64,000 nucleotides of DNA from Gaeumannomyces sp. JS-464 (lineage: Eukaryota; Ascomycota; Sordariomycetes; Magnaporthales; Magnaporthaceae). Position 1 is the first letter of the stretch. Every line of letters begins with the position of its first letter. Below the pieces are notes generated by a model. That model did no database searches. It saw only the letters and a list, made by a program, of their open reading frames with translations, and had not been told where the DNA came from. This document shows positions 34,697-47,708 of the stretch, one piece after another. The stretch is taken from positions 9,238,001 through 9,302,000 of the forward strand of contig NGZR01000001.1 in the NCBI GenBank assembly GCA_002197995.1, written 5' to 3'. The position numbers were made by a program, and so were the translations under genes.

Positions 34697-36252
34697 CTAA
34701 TCAAGCCACCTCTTCAGAAACCTGTGGACACCTCTCGGCTTGGCCACCGTGGGCCGACCTTCCTCCCCTTGAACTTCTCGTTCGGGCCCAGTCTTGGTGG
34801 CGGGGGCGGGAGGTCCATGTATAACCCTCTCTCCCTCGACCAGTATCTCGCGGCTCTCGACGACGGTGGTCATGGTAGTTTTTGTCGTTCTCTCCCTTGC
34901 CCAGACGGGTGGGTGTACCTTGACTGGAGCATCGGGGGTGGCAGTAGGCCTAGCCGTTGCTTTCACGTCGGGTGGCGGGGGCGCTTCGGCTCGAACTCCG
35001 CCGCCGTCTCTCTCGCCGAATCGGCGCGGAGGCACCTCCACGCCCTTCTTGCCGCTCTCGCCGGCTCGCTGCGGAGGCAACTCGACGGGTTTCTTGCTCT
35101 CAGTCGGCTCGACGCGGGTTGGCGGAACCGCAGGACTGTCGTTCAGCCCGGCAACACCCTCGTCCAGCTCCTCGGCCGGTGTCTCCGCCCGGGCCTGGCG
35201 GCGAACCGGCGTGGGGGCTTCACCAGAGGCTTCTTCAATCAGCAGGCAGATCTGCATAAAATCTGGGTCCTCGACACCCTTCTCAAAGTGACACATGGTG
35301 AGATGATCGCCCCCACCGGCACCAGCTCATTCTCGGTCCCCGTCAACGCGCTCGTCTTATCGACGATGAGCCCGTCGGCACCTTTCCACGTGTCAGTCTC
35401 ATAGCAGTTGATGATTTTATACTTTCCCGCGTGATGGCAGAAGTCCTCCTCAATCTCGCTGAGGTCCTCTGCGCCGTCCTTGATGGCGTTGACGAGGGGG
35501 GAGACCTTGCCATTGTAGATGGGCCCGGCGAAGCGCGAGAGCCGGCTGGCCAGGAGCCCCCACCGGGGCTTGTCTGCTCCGAAGTGCGGCGTGCCGAAAA
35601 AGATCTGTGTGATGATGGTAACATATGGGGATGTGTTAATAGGTAAGTACGTTCAAAAAGGAAGCCAGGCCTCAGGGTGACTTGCGATGGTTCTTGTTGC
35701 CAACGCAACCGCTTCATGCTCGCGCTCCGCGTTGGCAAACGCCATAGCCTGGACGCGAGGTTAGTCAAGCACAGCGGCGACTCCCGGACATGATTAGTTA
35801 GGAAGCTGGCGAACTCGCCTGTTTTACAATGAGGCCCCCGAGGCAGTGGGCAGGAAGACGATGGGCCGTTTGGTTGCCTGTGGGCCCCACCGAAGAGTTC
35901 GCAGCTGGGCAAGCAGAGCTCTCGCGTTATCCCGGATCCCCGCGGCCGAGTTGTTGCGGTAAATGTCCGCGTTGTACCCAAACGACAGAATCCTTGTCAG
36001 CGGTTGGACCTCCGGCAGCAAACGTTGCGGCCATCCACTGCCGGGTTCCTGGCTGCTGCTCCATGTCTGGATGGGGTCTCCGTTGAGACCGTGGACGAGG
36101 ACAAGACTGTAGGGTGGCAGTCAGCACGCTCTGGTACCCAAGTAGTCAGGTGCTAGCATTTCTGCCGAGGGTTGAACGAACTCCACCGTAGGGGCGCCCC
36201 TTCCCGCCTTGAAGGGATCATAGAGCTGCTTGAGGATCATACGCTTCGCCAT
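34697..36252 (-). pseudogene. SERAC1-like alpha/beta hydrolase, frame-broken, Cys in nucleophile elbow
   Basis: Start ATG at 36252 (MAKRMILKQLYDPF). The oxyanion-side motif SLVLVHGLNGDPIQTWS follows, then LLPEVQPLTRILSFGYNADIY and RPIVFL. There the frame slips by one base (35847-35853); the next frame gives HCLGGLI, the nucleophile elbow, with Cys where relatives have Ser. A probable intron precedes AMAFANAEREHEAVALATRT, and a second ends before FFGTPHFGADKPRWG, followed by YKIINCYETDTW. A second slip at the C5 run 35310-35314 precedes GGDHLTMCHFEKG, which holds the catalytic-type His of DHxTM. A long Pro/Glu/Arg-rich C-terminal tail ends at 34697-34699. Such hydrolases in fungi often form N-terminal modules of NLR-like proteins; no NACHT domain follows here. 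N-terminal intron borders are not fully resolved. Confidence 0.7.
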
Positions 36253-36965
36253 CTTTGAGTGTCTGAGGAAATGTATCGAGTTGCTCTGGACGGTGGAGTT
36301 GTGGAGTAAATGAGTTATGTGCCTTGATGACGAAGGTCTCGGAGGATTTCTCCACTTGCGGGTGCAGAGTAGAGCGTCGAACGATTGATTGACGTCCTGA
36401 AGAGAAGATCCCAGTGCCCTAGGCGTACGGAGGGGAACACGCCCCTTCATATACACGTGTGCGTAAGCCGTTGTGCGGTGCGCGAGTCCGAACAGGGGCA
36501 GGGCTGTCGCCTAGGTACAAAATGGGGTGGTCACGTGACAACGTTCACTACACCACTGTCCGGGGGCTCGTCTCCTCCATTTCGGCTGAGATGAGCGCTT
36601 CGTTGGGCCGGGCTGCTTGGAGCCCGACTAAAAACAGAGTTCTCGTGACCACGCGTATGCCTTTGACCGACGTCCACGGGGCGAAGGGACGACCACAGGT
36701 TCCAACACGCCCTCTTGTCACGCGCGCATTTCCCTACCGCATCTCCGCCACAGCCCACTGAATGTCTCCCAATCGCACAGGGTATTGACGTGGACTAGGT
36801 ACAGGTAGCTTGTTCTGCGGCCCAATTCCAGCCCGAGGACCCAGCGCCGATGTACGTTGGGGTTGTATGTCTCCCATACCTGGGTGTGCCATAAGTTCTA
36901 GCCGAAATACAAATATCTTTCAATGTTACCCTTGGCGTTTTGCATTTTCGCGACCTTTCAACATC
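36253..36965. other. Intergenic, no gene seen
   Basis: GC-normal sequence between the hydrolase start and the MULE remnant. No coding frame recognised. Confidence 0.45.
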
Positions 36966-37892
36966 ATGTCGAACCCTCAGATCCTCATCAGCCTCAGCTT
37001 GGTAGTTTTTTTTAAGGCCCTTCCCGGGCACGCACCCTTTTTGCTCCCACACGCACTCCGCCCCGCTTTTGGCCCGTGCAATGCCTGTAATTTCCGGTTT
37101 CGCAGCCCACGTAATTTTGCCTGCAAATTGAACTTGGTGCCATTTTTAATCCATTTTTTAACAACCGCCACCATAAACGAAGTGATCACGATTTCGAGCG
37201 ACGACGACGACGAAGCCGCGGGTTCGATTCCCGCCGAGGCTGGGCTGGCTTTTAACGAGGCTATAACCCTCCCAACGGACTGGGACGGCCTCCCCTAAAC
37301 CGTTAACCCCGTAAGGGTTTTTTTAACCTTTTACTTTACCTACGAGGCCTTTATGCAAGCCATAAGCGCTTATTTCGACGCCGAGGGGATCTAAGTAATA
37401 ACCGTGCGATCGCAATCCGATTCCCAGGGCTTTAAAAAGCTCGAGGCCGGGTGCTTTTTCCGGTTACGGCCGCGGGCTTCCCGGGCTTTCCGTTTGCGTA
37501 CAAGCACCTCCCAAATATCCAACTATACGTACGGTTTTATTATGCAACGTTTTAAAGCTAACAAAGGCTTTTAAAACGCTAAAATAACAAGTTTTACCCA
37601 TTAAAGCCACGGTCGCCTCCCCTTTAACGCAATAGGGCTTTCCGTTCGCTAATAAGCTTTAGCTTTTACTAATAGGCACTAAGGGTTTTTATACCTTTTA
37701 TTCGAAAACTTTACCGTTCGTACGCGATCGATATTTAACTTTTGCTAAGCCCGTTTTTTTACCGTGCTTTAAAGCTTACTAACGTTATACAAATACAAAG
37801 CGGCTTATAAAAAGGCGAAGGTTAACGGATATAAGCTTGCCGCGGTTTTAATACGGGCTTTAAACGACTTAAAAGTCGTATTTAAAGCTTTT

Positions 37893-38176
37893 TGTAAAAA
37901 GGCTCGCCGCGATAATGGCGGGCCACCGCCACAGCAAGGAGCCTTAGCTTTGTTTACGGGCCCGAGCCACGTGGAGGCTTAAAGCACTCCAGGCACGTGA
38001 CAAGGGGCCCAGGGAGGGCCACGCTACTTAGGCAACTTGTAGGAGGCAATTCCTAAATTGCCGGAACAAGCTAAAATTATCGTATTTACCTTATAGCAAT
38101 ATAAGCTTTTAACCTTTAATCACCGTTTACGGTTATCGTAATTACCTCGTATAAGCCTTTGGCTTACCCCGTAACA
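37893..38176 (+). repeat. Gypsy LTR, 5' copy
   Basis: 284 bp, TGTAAAAAGGCTCGCC...TACCCCGTAACA. Differs from 46600-46883 by transitions. Confidence 0.9.
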
Positions 38177-41100
38177 TTTTTTAGCTTTTACCATTCTTTT
38201 AGGAATACAAGCCGGTTATTATAAACGTAAACGGTTAATCGAATATAACGCCGGGCACGGTAACCCAGGGAAAGCCGCTGCCCCGTATTCCAACGCGACC
38301 TACTACTCGTTCGCAAACGGCACGTCGTTAACCCGCGATTCCCTTAGGGCTTAAGGAAGGACTTCGAAACCTTTTTAAATAGAAAGGCAATTACGCTTTG
38401 GAAAACCTTATAAACCAAATGCATCGTAGCTTTCGAAAGCGAAGCTACGCTTCGAATTCGTTACCTTTTTGTTAAGAAAATTAAGCTAAAACGATACCCC
38501 CGAAAACGACTAAGTTCGTAACGAAACCGACGATAATCGAGTTTATAGCGACCATTGCGATTTAATTTCGTTAAAAACCGCGAAACGATCGTGTTAAACT
38601 TACGGGCTACCGAAATATAAGCATAAAAAGGAACGCTATTAGAAGCATTGTTAAAAGGAGCTAACCACGCGTAAAACCCGCTTTTTAAACCGCAATTAGC
38701 TTTGTTTTTATAGCCCCTCGCGTTTTACTCGACGCGCGAAATCCCGCACTTTAAAAGCATTATATTACAGCTATCGGGGTAAGGAAAAACGGGAACTTTT
38801 AGCGGACCGGCGTTTACATTCCTTAAAAAACCGCAACCGTAATACGCAAAACTCCCGAAACGGCAATTTACAATTTGCTAACCTTTTTAAAAAAGTTCTT
38901 TTCGTTAAAATAAAAATTACATACCTTTTACCCGTTATACGAAATTTCCAAAATATAGCGTAAAAATTTTAAAATTTTACGCTTCCTTTTTAAAAATCCG
39001 GAATTGGATTTAAAGCATTAGTAAAAAAAACGCGTTATATAATAAAATTTTTAAATAAATGCAAATTACTTAAGTAATGCTTTAATTATATTACAAAGTA
39101 ATTACGAATTGGAAAACCTATGCAAAAAGGCTATACGAGTTTACGCAATCCTAGTAATAAACGTGGACTAATTTTGTTAACTATTTAAAAAAAAAACGAA
39201 TAAACCTAATTATCCAAATCTATTAAAGCTAAATTATTTATAAGCAATTATATTAAAAATATTACGATTTTCCGGTATTATTTTTAACTAAATGGCAAAT
39301 ATTAGCTTAAAAAATCGAACTTAAAACCTTATAAACGAACTTTTAACAGTTATTTTAACTATCGAAAAAGTTTTCCTTTTATTTGCAAAATTAGCTATAA
39401 AATAAATTAATAGCAAACACGCAAACTAATTGGAACACTTTTCGGGACGTTGCTAATGCCGCGAAAAAGAAGTAAGCCGTAAAAAAAAGCAAATTTAACG
39501 CAAAAACGTTTAATTATCGTCTTTATTAAAAGTCCTATCGAAAGTAACGGATATTCGGGTATTAAGCTTAAAAAAAACGATAAACACGGACGTTTAAATC
39601 GGCGGGAAAAGCGCCGATATAAAAAACGGGACGATTCGCGCCGCTTCGACTCGAAACGGCAAAACTCCCGCCGTTACGACTAAAAAACGGGAAACCTCCG
39701 TTTTTTTAAGCTTAACACGCTTTAAACGAAGTAATCGTCGGGTTATAACTGCAAGGCCGGAAAACTAAACCACTTAGGCTAAAAGCCCGGCAATTGCAAT
39801 AATTGCGAACAATTAAGCTATTAAACGGCCGATTATTACTTTAAACTTAAAAAGGTAAAAGTAATCGACGCTTATTATTTTAACGACGAAAAATTCGATT
39901 ACGACCGCGCTATTAGCGATAATAATAAAAACAAACGCGTTTTAACGCGAAACGAAAACTACCGGTCGTAATCCAACTCGAACTTCGAATTGGAAAACGA
40001 GTTTAACCGTTAAATAACTTTTGCTTTCGCGGTTTCGACATTTTAAATATAAAAAGGCATAGTTATTTATTTCGAACGGGTATAAATGTTTAAATTATAA
40101 AGCGATTAGCTAAAGTGCTGGTAAACTTTAATACGAGCGTAACGGCGAATATAGTAAATTATAAGTTCGTTTGGAAGCATAAAATCCTAAAAGCATATAT
40201 GCCATTACCCGAGCTAATCGGCGTGCAAAACGCGTTTATTAAGTATTACAAAGCGTATTAAATTACGCTAAAAGCACAAAATAAAAAAGGTTAAAAACGG
40301 GGTATTACAACGCTTTTTTACGCTATTCGAAAAAGCGCTAACGCTTTGGACATCTTTTTAAAACACCCGATAATAGCGGGAAAAAGCATTAACCTGTTTA
40401 ATATTAACCAATTGTAAAAGTTTAATACCGTTTAAATGTTTAAGCTAAGCGAATAGGTTGCCGTTATAACGGTAAAATTCTTAGCATATTAAATCCAATT
40501 TACGAAAACGGTAATAGGATATATAATAGCCGTTTATTACTAATTAAGCATTTATAAACCGGTAATTCCTACGTTAAACGAGGAAAACGAGGAGGAATTA
40601 ACAAAGCCGTTTAACTTTTAATTATAAGCATATACCGACGTGTTTTCCAATACGAAAGCGAAAAAGCTCCCGCTATTAAAAAAAGCCGAGCATGTTATTA
40701 AATTAAAAAAAAGCTAAGTTTTTTATAAAAGCTTTATATTTAATTTCGGAAAAATAAGCAGTAGCATTAAAAAAGTACTTCGAGGAAAACCTCGCGTTAA
40801 AAAAATTACCTTTTTAAAGGCAAACGTGGGCTTTCCAATGCTATTTATACTTAAAAAAACGGATTTTTACGTTTATATATTAACTACCGAGCTTTAAACC
40901 GAATTACGCGTAAAAACCGCTACCTATTGCCTTTTATATCCGATTTAATAAATAAATTAGCAAGAGCTAAATGGTTTTTTAAATTAAATTTGCGGGATAT
41001 TTATTATCGCATTCGCATTTAATTAAAAAACAAATGGAAAATAGCATTTCGTACCAAATATAAGCTATTTAAATATACCGTAATGCTATTTAAATTAACT

Positions 41101-42715
41101 AACGCCCCGTTTACTTTTTAAATTTACATATATTAAGCATTAGCAAACTTTGTCGATTATATTTGCGTGGTATATTTTAATAATATTATTATGTTTTCCT
41201 AAATAAAAAAAGCACGAGCAATATATAAAACAAATTTTAAATAAGCTTTAATTTTATAAGCTATACGCGAAATAATCCAAATGCGAGTTTTTTTTAAAAA
41301 TTACGTTAAATTTTTAAAATTTCGCGTATTTCGAAAAGGTGTTTCCATAAACCTTAAACGCATTAAAGCGATTTAAAAGTGGTAACTTTTAAAATTTTAT
41401 AAAAATATTTAAATATTTTTAAAATTCGCGAACTTTTACCGCAAATTTATTTTTAGCTATTTCCGAATGGTCGCTTTAATAACGAAGCTATTAAAAGGTA
41501 GTTAAAATGGGAAAAAGAAAAAAATGTTCGATTAGCTACCCGCAATAACCCAAGCTTTTAAAAGGTTTAAAACGGCGTTTAAAAACGCGACAATTTTTAA
41601 ACATTAAAACTTAACCAAAAAAACACGAGTAAAAACGAACGCTTTTACTAAAACCATTTTTAGCATCCTATTTTAACTAACGGATAAACGATAGCACTTT
41701 ATAACCTTTTACTTCCGCAAATTAACAAACGCAAAGCAAAAATAAGTTATAAAATAGCAAAAATTACTAGCTATTATCGAATTTTTCGAATATTAACGTT
41801 AATATTTAAAAGGCGCATTTAAAATGTTTACCGTTTTAACGAACCATTAAACGTTAAAAAAAGTAATCCAAACCCCGGTTAAAAACTTTTAAAGTAAACT
41901 AACGCGATAAATATACCGGTTATCCTAATTTAATTTTAATATCGAACATAAATCGGGCAAAATTAACCCCGCGAATAGTTTATTTAAAAGGCTAAATTAT
42001 ATAAAAGGAAAAATTATATACGAAAACGTCGTTTTATTATTCGCGGTTAAATTAAACTTATTACCGCATTTACCAAATAAGTTAACCTAATAAATCGCTG
42101 TATTAACAATTAAAAAGAATTGTTTAAATGTTATAAAACAATATGTTTAAATTGCAAAAATAATTTTAATCCGGGGCCGCAACCCGTAAAAAAAGCAACG
42201 CGCTCGTTTAAAAGGAAGTAATTATAACGTCGACCTTTTAAATTATTTATTCCGGGTTAATGCTTTTATAAAAAGGAAAAACGAAAAGCAAATACCGTTA
42301 AAGCTTCGCTTAAAACGGGCACGTTCGGAAATCGCCGAAAATAACTAATTTTTATAATTTAAGCTGCAAATAGTTATGCAAATCCTTATCGCAACCTTTA
42401 TTCGCGTAAAAAAACGAAAATGGCAAATAAAGCTTAGCTTAAAAGGTAACTTAAAAAGGTTAACGATAACTTAGCTTCGGGCAAAAGAAAACTGCTAATA
42501 AAAAAGCTTAAAACTAAAAGCGTTATTTATAACCAATTGCTTTTTCGCTTTGTTATTATCGAATTAATAAAAACGAAACGGCTAAAACCGATAAACTAAA
42601 CCGAGCAACATACCAACTAATTACACGGTTATAAACGTAAAATTAAAAAGTTGTCGCATTACGTGCTTTGGTAAAAAACGGTGCCGGGATTTTAAAAAAT
42701 TAACCCGCCCGTAAA

Positions 42716-43155
42716 AGCGATGCCGCGCGAAGCCGTAATGCCGTTAAAAAAGGCGATGCTACGCAAAAACGTAAAGCCGCGTGCAATAGCGATACCGTCG
42801 AAAAAAGCGATACCACGCGAAACCGTAATACCGTTAAAACAAACGATGCCGTACAAAGTCGCGCTGCCGTGCAAAATCGCGATGCCGTTAAAAAAAGCGA
42901 TGCCGTGCAAAGTCGCGATGCCGTGCAAAATCGCGATACCGTGCAAAATCGCAATGCCGCTAAAAAAAGCGATGCCGTATAAAGTCGCAATGCCGTGCAA
43001 AATCGCAATGCCGTGCAAAGTTACGATACCGTTAAAAAGAGCGATGCCGCGTAAAAGCCGCGATGCCGTGTAAAACCACGATGCCGCCGAAAAGAGCGAT
43101 GCCGTACCGAAACGCGATACCGCGTAAAAACGCAATGCCGTTTATAAAAGCGATA
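42716..43155 (+). repeat. 18-bp minisatellite inside Gypsy pol
   Basis: About 24 imperfect copies with consensus GCGATGCCGTGCAAAATC. Variants include CCGTTAAAAAAA and CCGCGTAAAAGC. The period is a multiple of 3, so the array stays open in several frames and encodes a 6-residue repeat (e.g. DAVQNR in one frame). Confidence 0.85.
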
Positions 43156-46100
43156 AGGCTAGGAAAGGCCGAAACTTTTATAAAGGATATTATATAAACG
43201 AGGACGGAGTTTTGTATTTCCGGAAACGCTTAGTAATTCCCGCTTAAAAAGCATTTCGAGTTTAAATTATAGCATAATATTATAACGATTCCCGAGTAAA
43301 GCATTTCGAAATACATAAAACGGTGGAACTAATTAAACGCAAATTTTATTAGGAAAACGAATAAAAATATCGCGAAGTACGTTCGCTTTTATTAAGTATG
43401 CTAAAAAGCGAAAATGTTAAAGCATAAACCTTATAACGAATTTTAACCATTTCTATTACCCGAATGCCTTTTTTAAAAAATTAATTTAAACTTTATTACG
43501 GGGTTATTAAAATGTTTAACGTTTATAAGTTAAACGTACGATGCAATGCTTATAATAGTAAACCGTTTTACTAAATACCCTAAATTTATCCCCGTACGAA
43601 AAACAATTTTAGCTTTTTCCTTTGCCCAAATGCTATAACAGCACGTCGAATGCTAATTCGGCACTTTTAAAAGCATCGTAAATAATTAAAACTCGCTATT
43701 TACTAATTATTTTTAAACTAAGTATAGGAAAGCGTTTTAATCCGCCCGTCGGCTATTTATTATGTTCCATTTTTAAATTAACGGCTAAATTAAACGTATT
43801 TACTAAACGTTAACGCATTATTTACAAACGTTTATTAATCGGGAAAAGTTCGGCTGGGTAACGGTATTATATAAGGCTAAATTCGCTTATAATAACGCGA
43901 AATACGAAACTATTAAAATCAACCCTTTTAAAACTTTATATAGTTTTAACCTACGTATGTGTAAAGTTATAACAAACTTAAAAAAAACCAAAATTTAAAA
44001 AGTGCTAAAAAAGCTGTATTATATTCGTCGAATTAAAGCCGATATACGAACGAATTATGCTTAAATAATAAAAGCTTAACGCCGGTATTATAATTAAAAA
44101 CGATAACTTTAAAAATATTAAAAAGGATAAATCGTTAAACTATTTATTTAAAATTTTCGGTTTTAAATAGGAAAGCGCAAATTCGCATTTATATATATCC
44201 GTATACCTATCGTAAAAAGGGTAAAAAGCTTTGCTTATAAAGTTTAATTACCGGCCAAATATAATCGATTATATAACGTTTTTTCCGTTGCTTTATTAAA
44301 ACCGTAAAACGATTTTAAACTTCGGGTTCCAATTCCGCCTTTTACATTTAAAAAAGAAAACCAAAAAGTGGAAGGTAAAAAACGTGGTTAATATGCAAAA
44401 GCAAAACAAATCCCGCTCGTTTTTAGTAAAATAAGCAAAATAACCGGCAAAATATAACACATAAAAACCGGAAAAACATTTAAATAACGTATAAAAGCTA
44501 ATTAAAAGCTATTTTAAAAAAAAAGCGCAAAACGTATCGCAAATGGAATAACTTTGCTTTAAAGCTAAAAAAAAGTAAAAAGTGAAAAAAAAGGAAAATA
44601 AAAGTTTAAAACCGCCGAAAAATCCTTAACTATTACTCGACGTTTAACGACCGCGTTTTAAAAAAAATCCTTGTTATTATTATTTCTTTTTTTAAGCTTT
44701 AAATTATCGGTAAATCGGATTACGATTTAAGCTTTAACGATTTAATATAAAGTTAAATCGCCGTTAATATCGACGAATAATAATACGTCGCTAAACTTAA
44801 TTTCCACCTCGCAATTTAAACCCTTTTTTAAACTTTCGTTTAAAAGGTCGAAAGTTTAACCTTCGTTAAAAACCTTTTATTATAACTCCGAAAGCTGGAA
44901 AAAACGAATACCGTTAGTAGCCGATTAAACATAATTCGTAAAAAAGCACGAAACGCAATCCCCAATTAACGCGAGCTATAACTAAAGCCCGACTTTAAAA
45001 AACAAGCTAGCCTATTCGAACTAGCATTTCCGTTAACCTCGGCAAGCTCGTTATAAAAAGCGTGCGAATGTGCACCCCCGAATACGCCGCGAATGCATGC
45101 CTTTTCGCAAGCAACCGGTAATACCGAACACTTATAAATAAGTTTTAAAGCGTTAGGAAATCGGTACAAGTTATAATCGTTAAACTTTTAAAAAAAATAG
45201 CGATATAAAAGCTTTACCGAAATTAAAAAGGGTTATTTAAATAAAATTTAACTATTATCCGGCAAGCAAAAATAAAAAAAACCATAATAAGCCGAGGAAT
45301 AAGTCGTAACGGAGGAATTATAAAGGTTTTTATAAAAACAAATTAAAAAAAGCGAAACCGCGTAATAGGCTTACCGAAAAACTTAATAAGCCATTATATA
45401 CTTATTAGCATACTTTTAATAAGCCTAAATTAATATTAAAAAAGAAACCTTAAAGTAAAAAACGATAAGCTTAACCCCGATAAATGCATCGGAAATAACG
45501 GCTTGTTTTAATAATGCCGGTAGTACATATTAAGTTATGCTTAAAATGCGTCCCACCCCGAAAAAGGTCGGCTATATAGCAATTACTATAAGGAAAACGG
45601 CGTCGAACATTATTAAAAGCCACCGTGCTAATAATAAAAGCAATTTAAACTCGTTAACAATCCTTTTTTACAAAAAAACGCAAAACGAAACGATGCTTTT
45701 TATTAGCGAAATCGTTAAGCTCGTTAAACCGACAAATAACGCTAGCGAAGTATATTAGCAATAAAGGTATTCCGAAAGTCCAAATTAAAGTTAAACCGGA
45801 AAACGAAATGGTAAAAAAAAAGCGAACTCCTTTAGGAATGCTATAATCGGCAAAGTGGAAGCTTTCCTTCGTAAAGCTAGCTACAATCGCCCGCTTCGCG
45901 TTGTTAAAAGCGAAAAGGCGACGGCGAAATGCCTCGTTAACGGTAACGTCGTAAAACATAATTTTACGGCAAAATCGGGTTAACGCACGCTCGAAACGAG
46001 CGAGCCGAAAAGGAAAACGAAAACGTATAACCGCGATCGTAGTTAAAAAGGAAACGTAATCGAGCGTAATCGAAACCGCGATCGCAGCTGGAAAAAGCTT

Positions 46101-46599
46101 AAATCCGGGCTAAACAAAAAGCGCAAAAAGATTGCGGGAAAAAAAGGCGTTAACTTTAAACAGCAAACGCAAACTTTTATACGTTAAAAGCGCGAGCTTT
46201 ATAAGCAAATAAACAATGCGAAGGTAAAAAAAACAAAGTAATAATTAGCGGCGTTTAATCGTTGCTGTTAATTATGTTATTAAAAGGAAAAAAAACAACG
46301 CCGGCCGGCCGGAAAAAAACACAAAAGGTTTACCGGTAAAACCGCTTTTGCTTTAACCGTCGCCGGCTTTATACGGCTAACGCTATTAAAAACGCCACCA
46401 AAATCTTATAAGCCTTATTAGCACCTTGCCAAAAAAAGCTATTCGCACCTTTACATTATTAAAAAACCATTTACTTTAAATGGTAAAAGTATTAACAAAT
46501 TTGGCTTGCCCGCCAACTCGCTATAAACCGACCAAGCCTCGACGCGACCATTTCGCCAATAAGCATTGCCGAAACGTTAATGCCTTAAAAGGGGGACAA

Positions 46600-46883
46600 T
46601 GTAAGGAGGCTCGCCGCGATAATAGCGGGTTACCGTTATAGCAAAAAGCTTTAGCTTTGTTTACGGGCCCGAGTTACGTGGAAGCCTAAAGCACCCTAGG
46701 CACGTGATAAGGGGCCCAAGGAGGGCTACGCTATTTAAGCAGCTTGTAGGAGGCAATTTTTAGATTGCCGAAATAAGCTAAAGTTGTCGTATTTACCTTA
46801 TAGCAATATAGGCTTTTAACCCTTAATCACCGTTTACGGTTATCGTAATCACCTCGTACAGGCTTTCGGCCTACCCCGTAACA
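46600..46883 (+). repeat. Gypsy LTR, 3' copy
   Basis: 284 bp partner of 37893-38176. Followed by target duplication CTTTT. Confidence 0.9.
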
Positions 46884-47325
46884 CTTTTAACCCGCCCAAT
46901 TTCCTTTAAAAAGATTTAAAAACGACTACCACTTTTGCCGGCGTTATTTGGGCATACGAAAAAGCCGTCCATTTTTTTCGAGCCAACCCGCATTGCTTTT
47001 AAATCGGCGTTACTTATAAAACGAACTGTAATAATATGCACCTTTTAACGGCTGTAATCCTAACTAACTAACGCATAACGATACCGGCTTTTTAGGGGCT
47101 AATAAATAACGAAACGAAAGCGACTTTCTTTTAGCTTTTTAATGCTTTCCGCGATTTTTATCGGCTTTTAAAATCCCCGCCTTTAAAGTCGCTTTTACGA
47201 ACTTAAATTCCCGCTTGCGCACCGGCTTTTAAACCCGTTTTCCCCTCGCAAAAATGCAGCTTTGCGTTTATTATATAAACGCCGACGTTATCCTTTAAAT
47301 AAAAAAGAAATGGAGCAAATTTGCG

Positions 47326-47708
47326 GCCGAAGATCATGCAAGTAATATCGGTAGCCATTGCACATCTCCGCGCGCTTATCAACCTCGTGACCAGGAACCC
47401 GGACGTTCCACTACATGATCGCGGCGAGCTTGGGTATAGCCTGCTGACGACGGGCGAGACGATTGTCTGTCTCCGCCCGACTGAGCCGATCCGGGACGCT
47501 CTCGTACCACCTGGCCGAGCCGGGCCCGGAGGCGCTGGCGCACCCTGCGCTCAACCCACCGGAAGACACCACAGGCAGTCGAAGCCCAAGCTGCGGCTCC
47601 TGCAGCTGGGAAAACTCCTGCCGCCGGGAAAACCCGCTATCAGTTCGCTTAGGACCGGTCGAGGCACCGCGGTCGTTCGATGGTACACTTACCAGTATAT
47701 TCCTGGTA
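47326..47708. other. GC-normal spacer downstream of the split host gene
   Basis: Sharp return from RIP-damaged to normal composition. No supported gene; open frames on both strands lack motifs. Confidence 0.4.

Larger units (their letters stand above)
37893..46883 (+). mobile_element. Gypsy (Ty3-type) LTR retrotransposon, RIP-inactivated
   Basis: 8,991-bp element with two 284-bp LTRs (TGTAA...GTAACA) and a perfect CTTTT target duplication (37888-37892, 46884-46888). The order of domains is that of Ty3/Gypsy. There is a possible knuckle remnant (GNCNNCEQ) near 39790. Reverse transcriptase lies at about 40975-41200: KLNLRDIYYRIRI, KWKIAFRTKYKLFKYTVM, LTNAPFTF and VVYFNNIIMFS, where NN replaces the catalytic DD through G-to-A. 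The integrase zinc/lead region (NEDGVLYFRKRLVIP) is at about 43185-43240, and its C-terminal core (FGWVTVLYKAKFAYNNAKYET) at about 43850-43915. Every frame is riddled with TAA/TAG. A polypurine tract (AAAAGGGGGACA) precedes the right LTR. An 18-bp minisatellite sits between RT/RNase H and integrase. Confidence 0.88.
36966..47325 (+). mobile_element. Mutator-like (MULE) transposase remnant, split by Gypsy
   Basis: Two pieces of one dead transposase. Left (36966-37892): an acidic N-terminus (EVITISSDDDDEAAGS), then YFTYEAFMQAISAYFDAEG, the start of the FAR1/WRKY-type DNA-binding region common in fungal MULEs, and a degraded helical part (LLTLYKYKAAYKKAKVNGYK). Right (46889-47325), after the Gypsy: VHFFRANPHCF..IGVTYKTNCNN, LLTAVILTN, AF.GLINNETKATFF.LFNAFRDF and FAFII/INADV, matching the MULE DDE core (FIDATYKTN...PLL.AVG...GLI.NE...F.W.F...RD...CVWHIN) with the catalytic Asp lost to RIP. 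Homology ends abruptly at about 47325 where GC-rich host sequence resumes, so the 3' part is deleted. No terminal repeats were found. Confidence 0.7.

Noticed and set aside
37215..37240. GGGTTCGATTCCC, a perfect tRNA T-arm/B-box look-alike
   Set aside because: No A box, acceptor or anticodon stem can be built around it; it lies in the MULE N-terminal reading frame (EAAGSIPAEAG).
42692..43135. Open frames on both strands with hydrophobic or Lys/Met repeats
   Set aside because: They arise from the 18-bp minisatellite, which stays open in several frames.
42716..43155. Regular repeats considered as a CRISPR array
   Set aside because: Repeats are contiguous without unique spacers, and the organism is a fungus.
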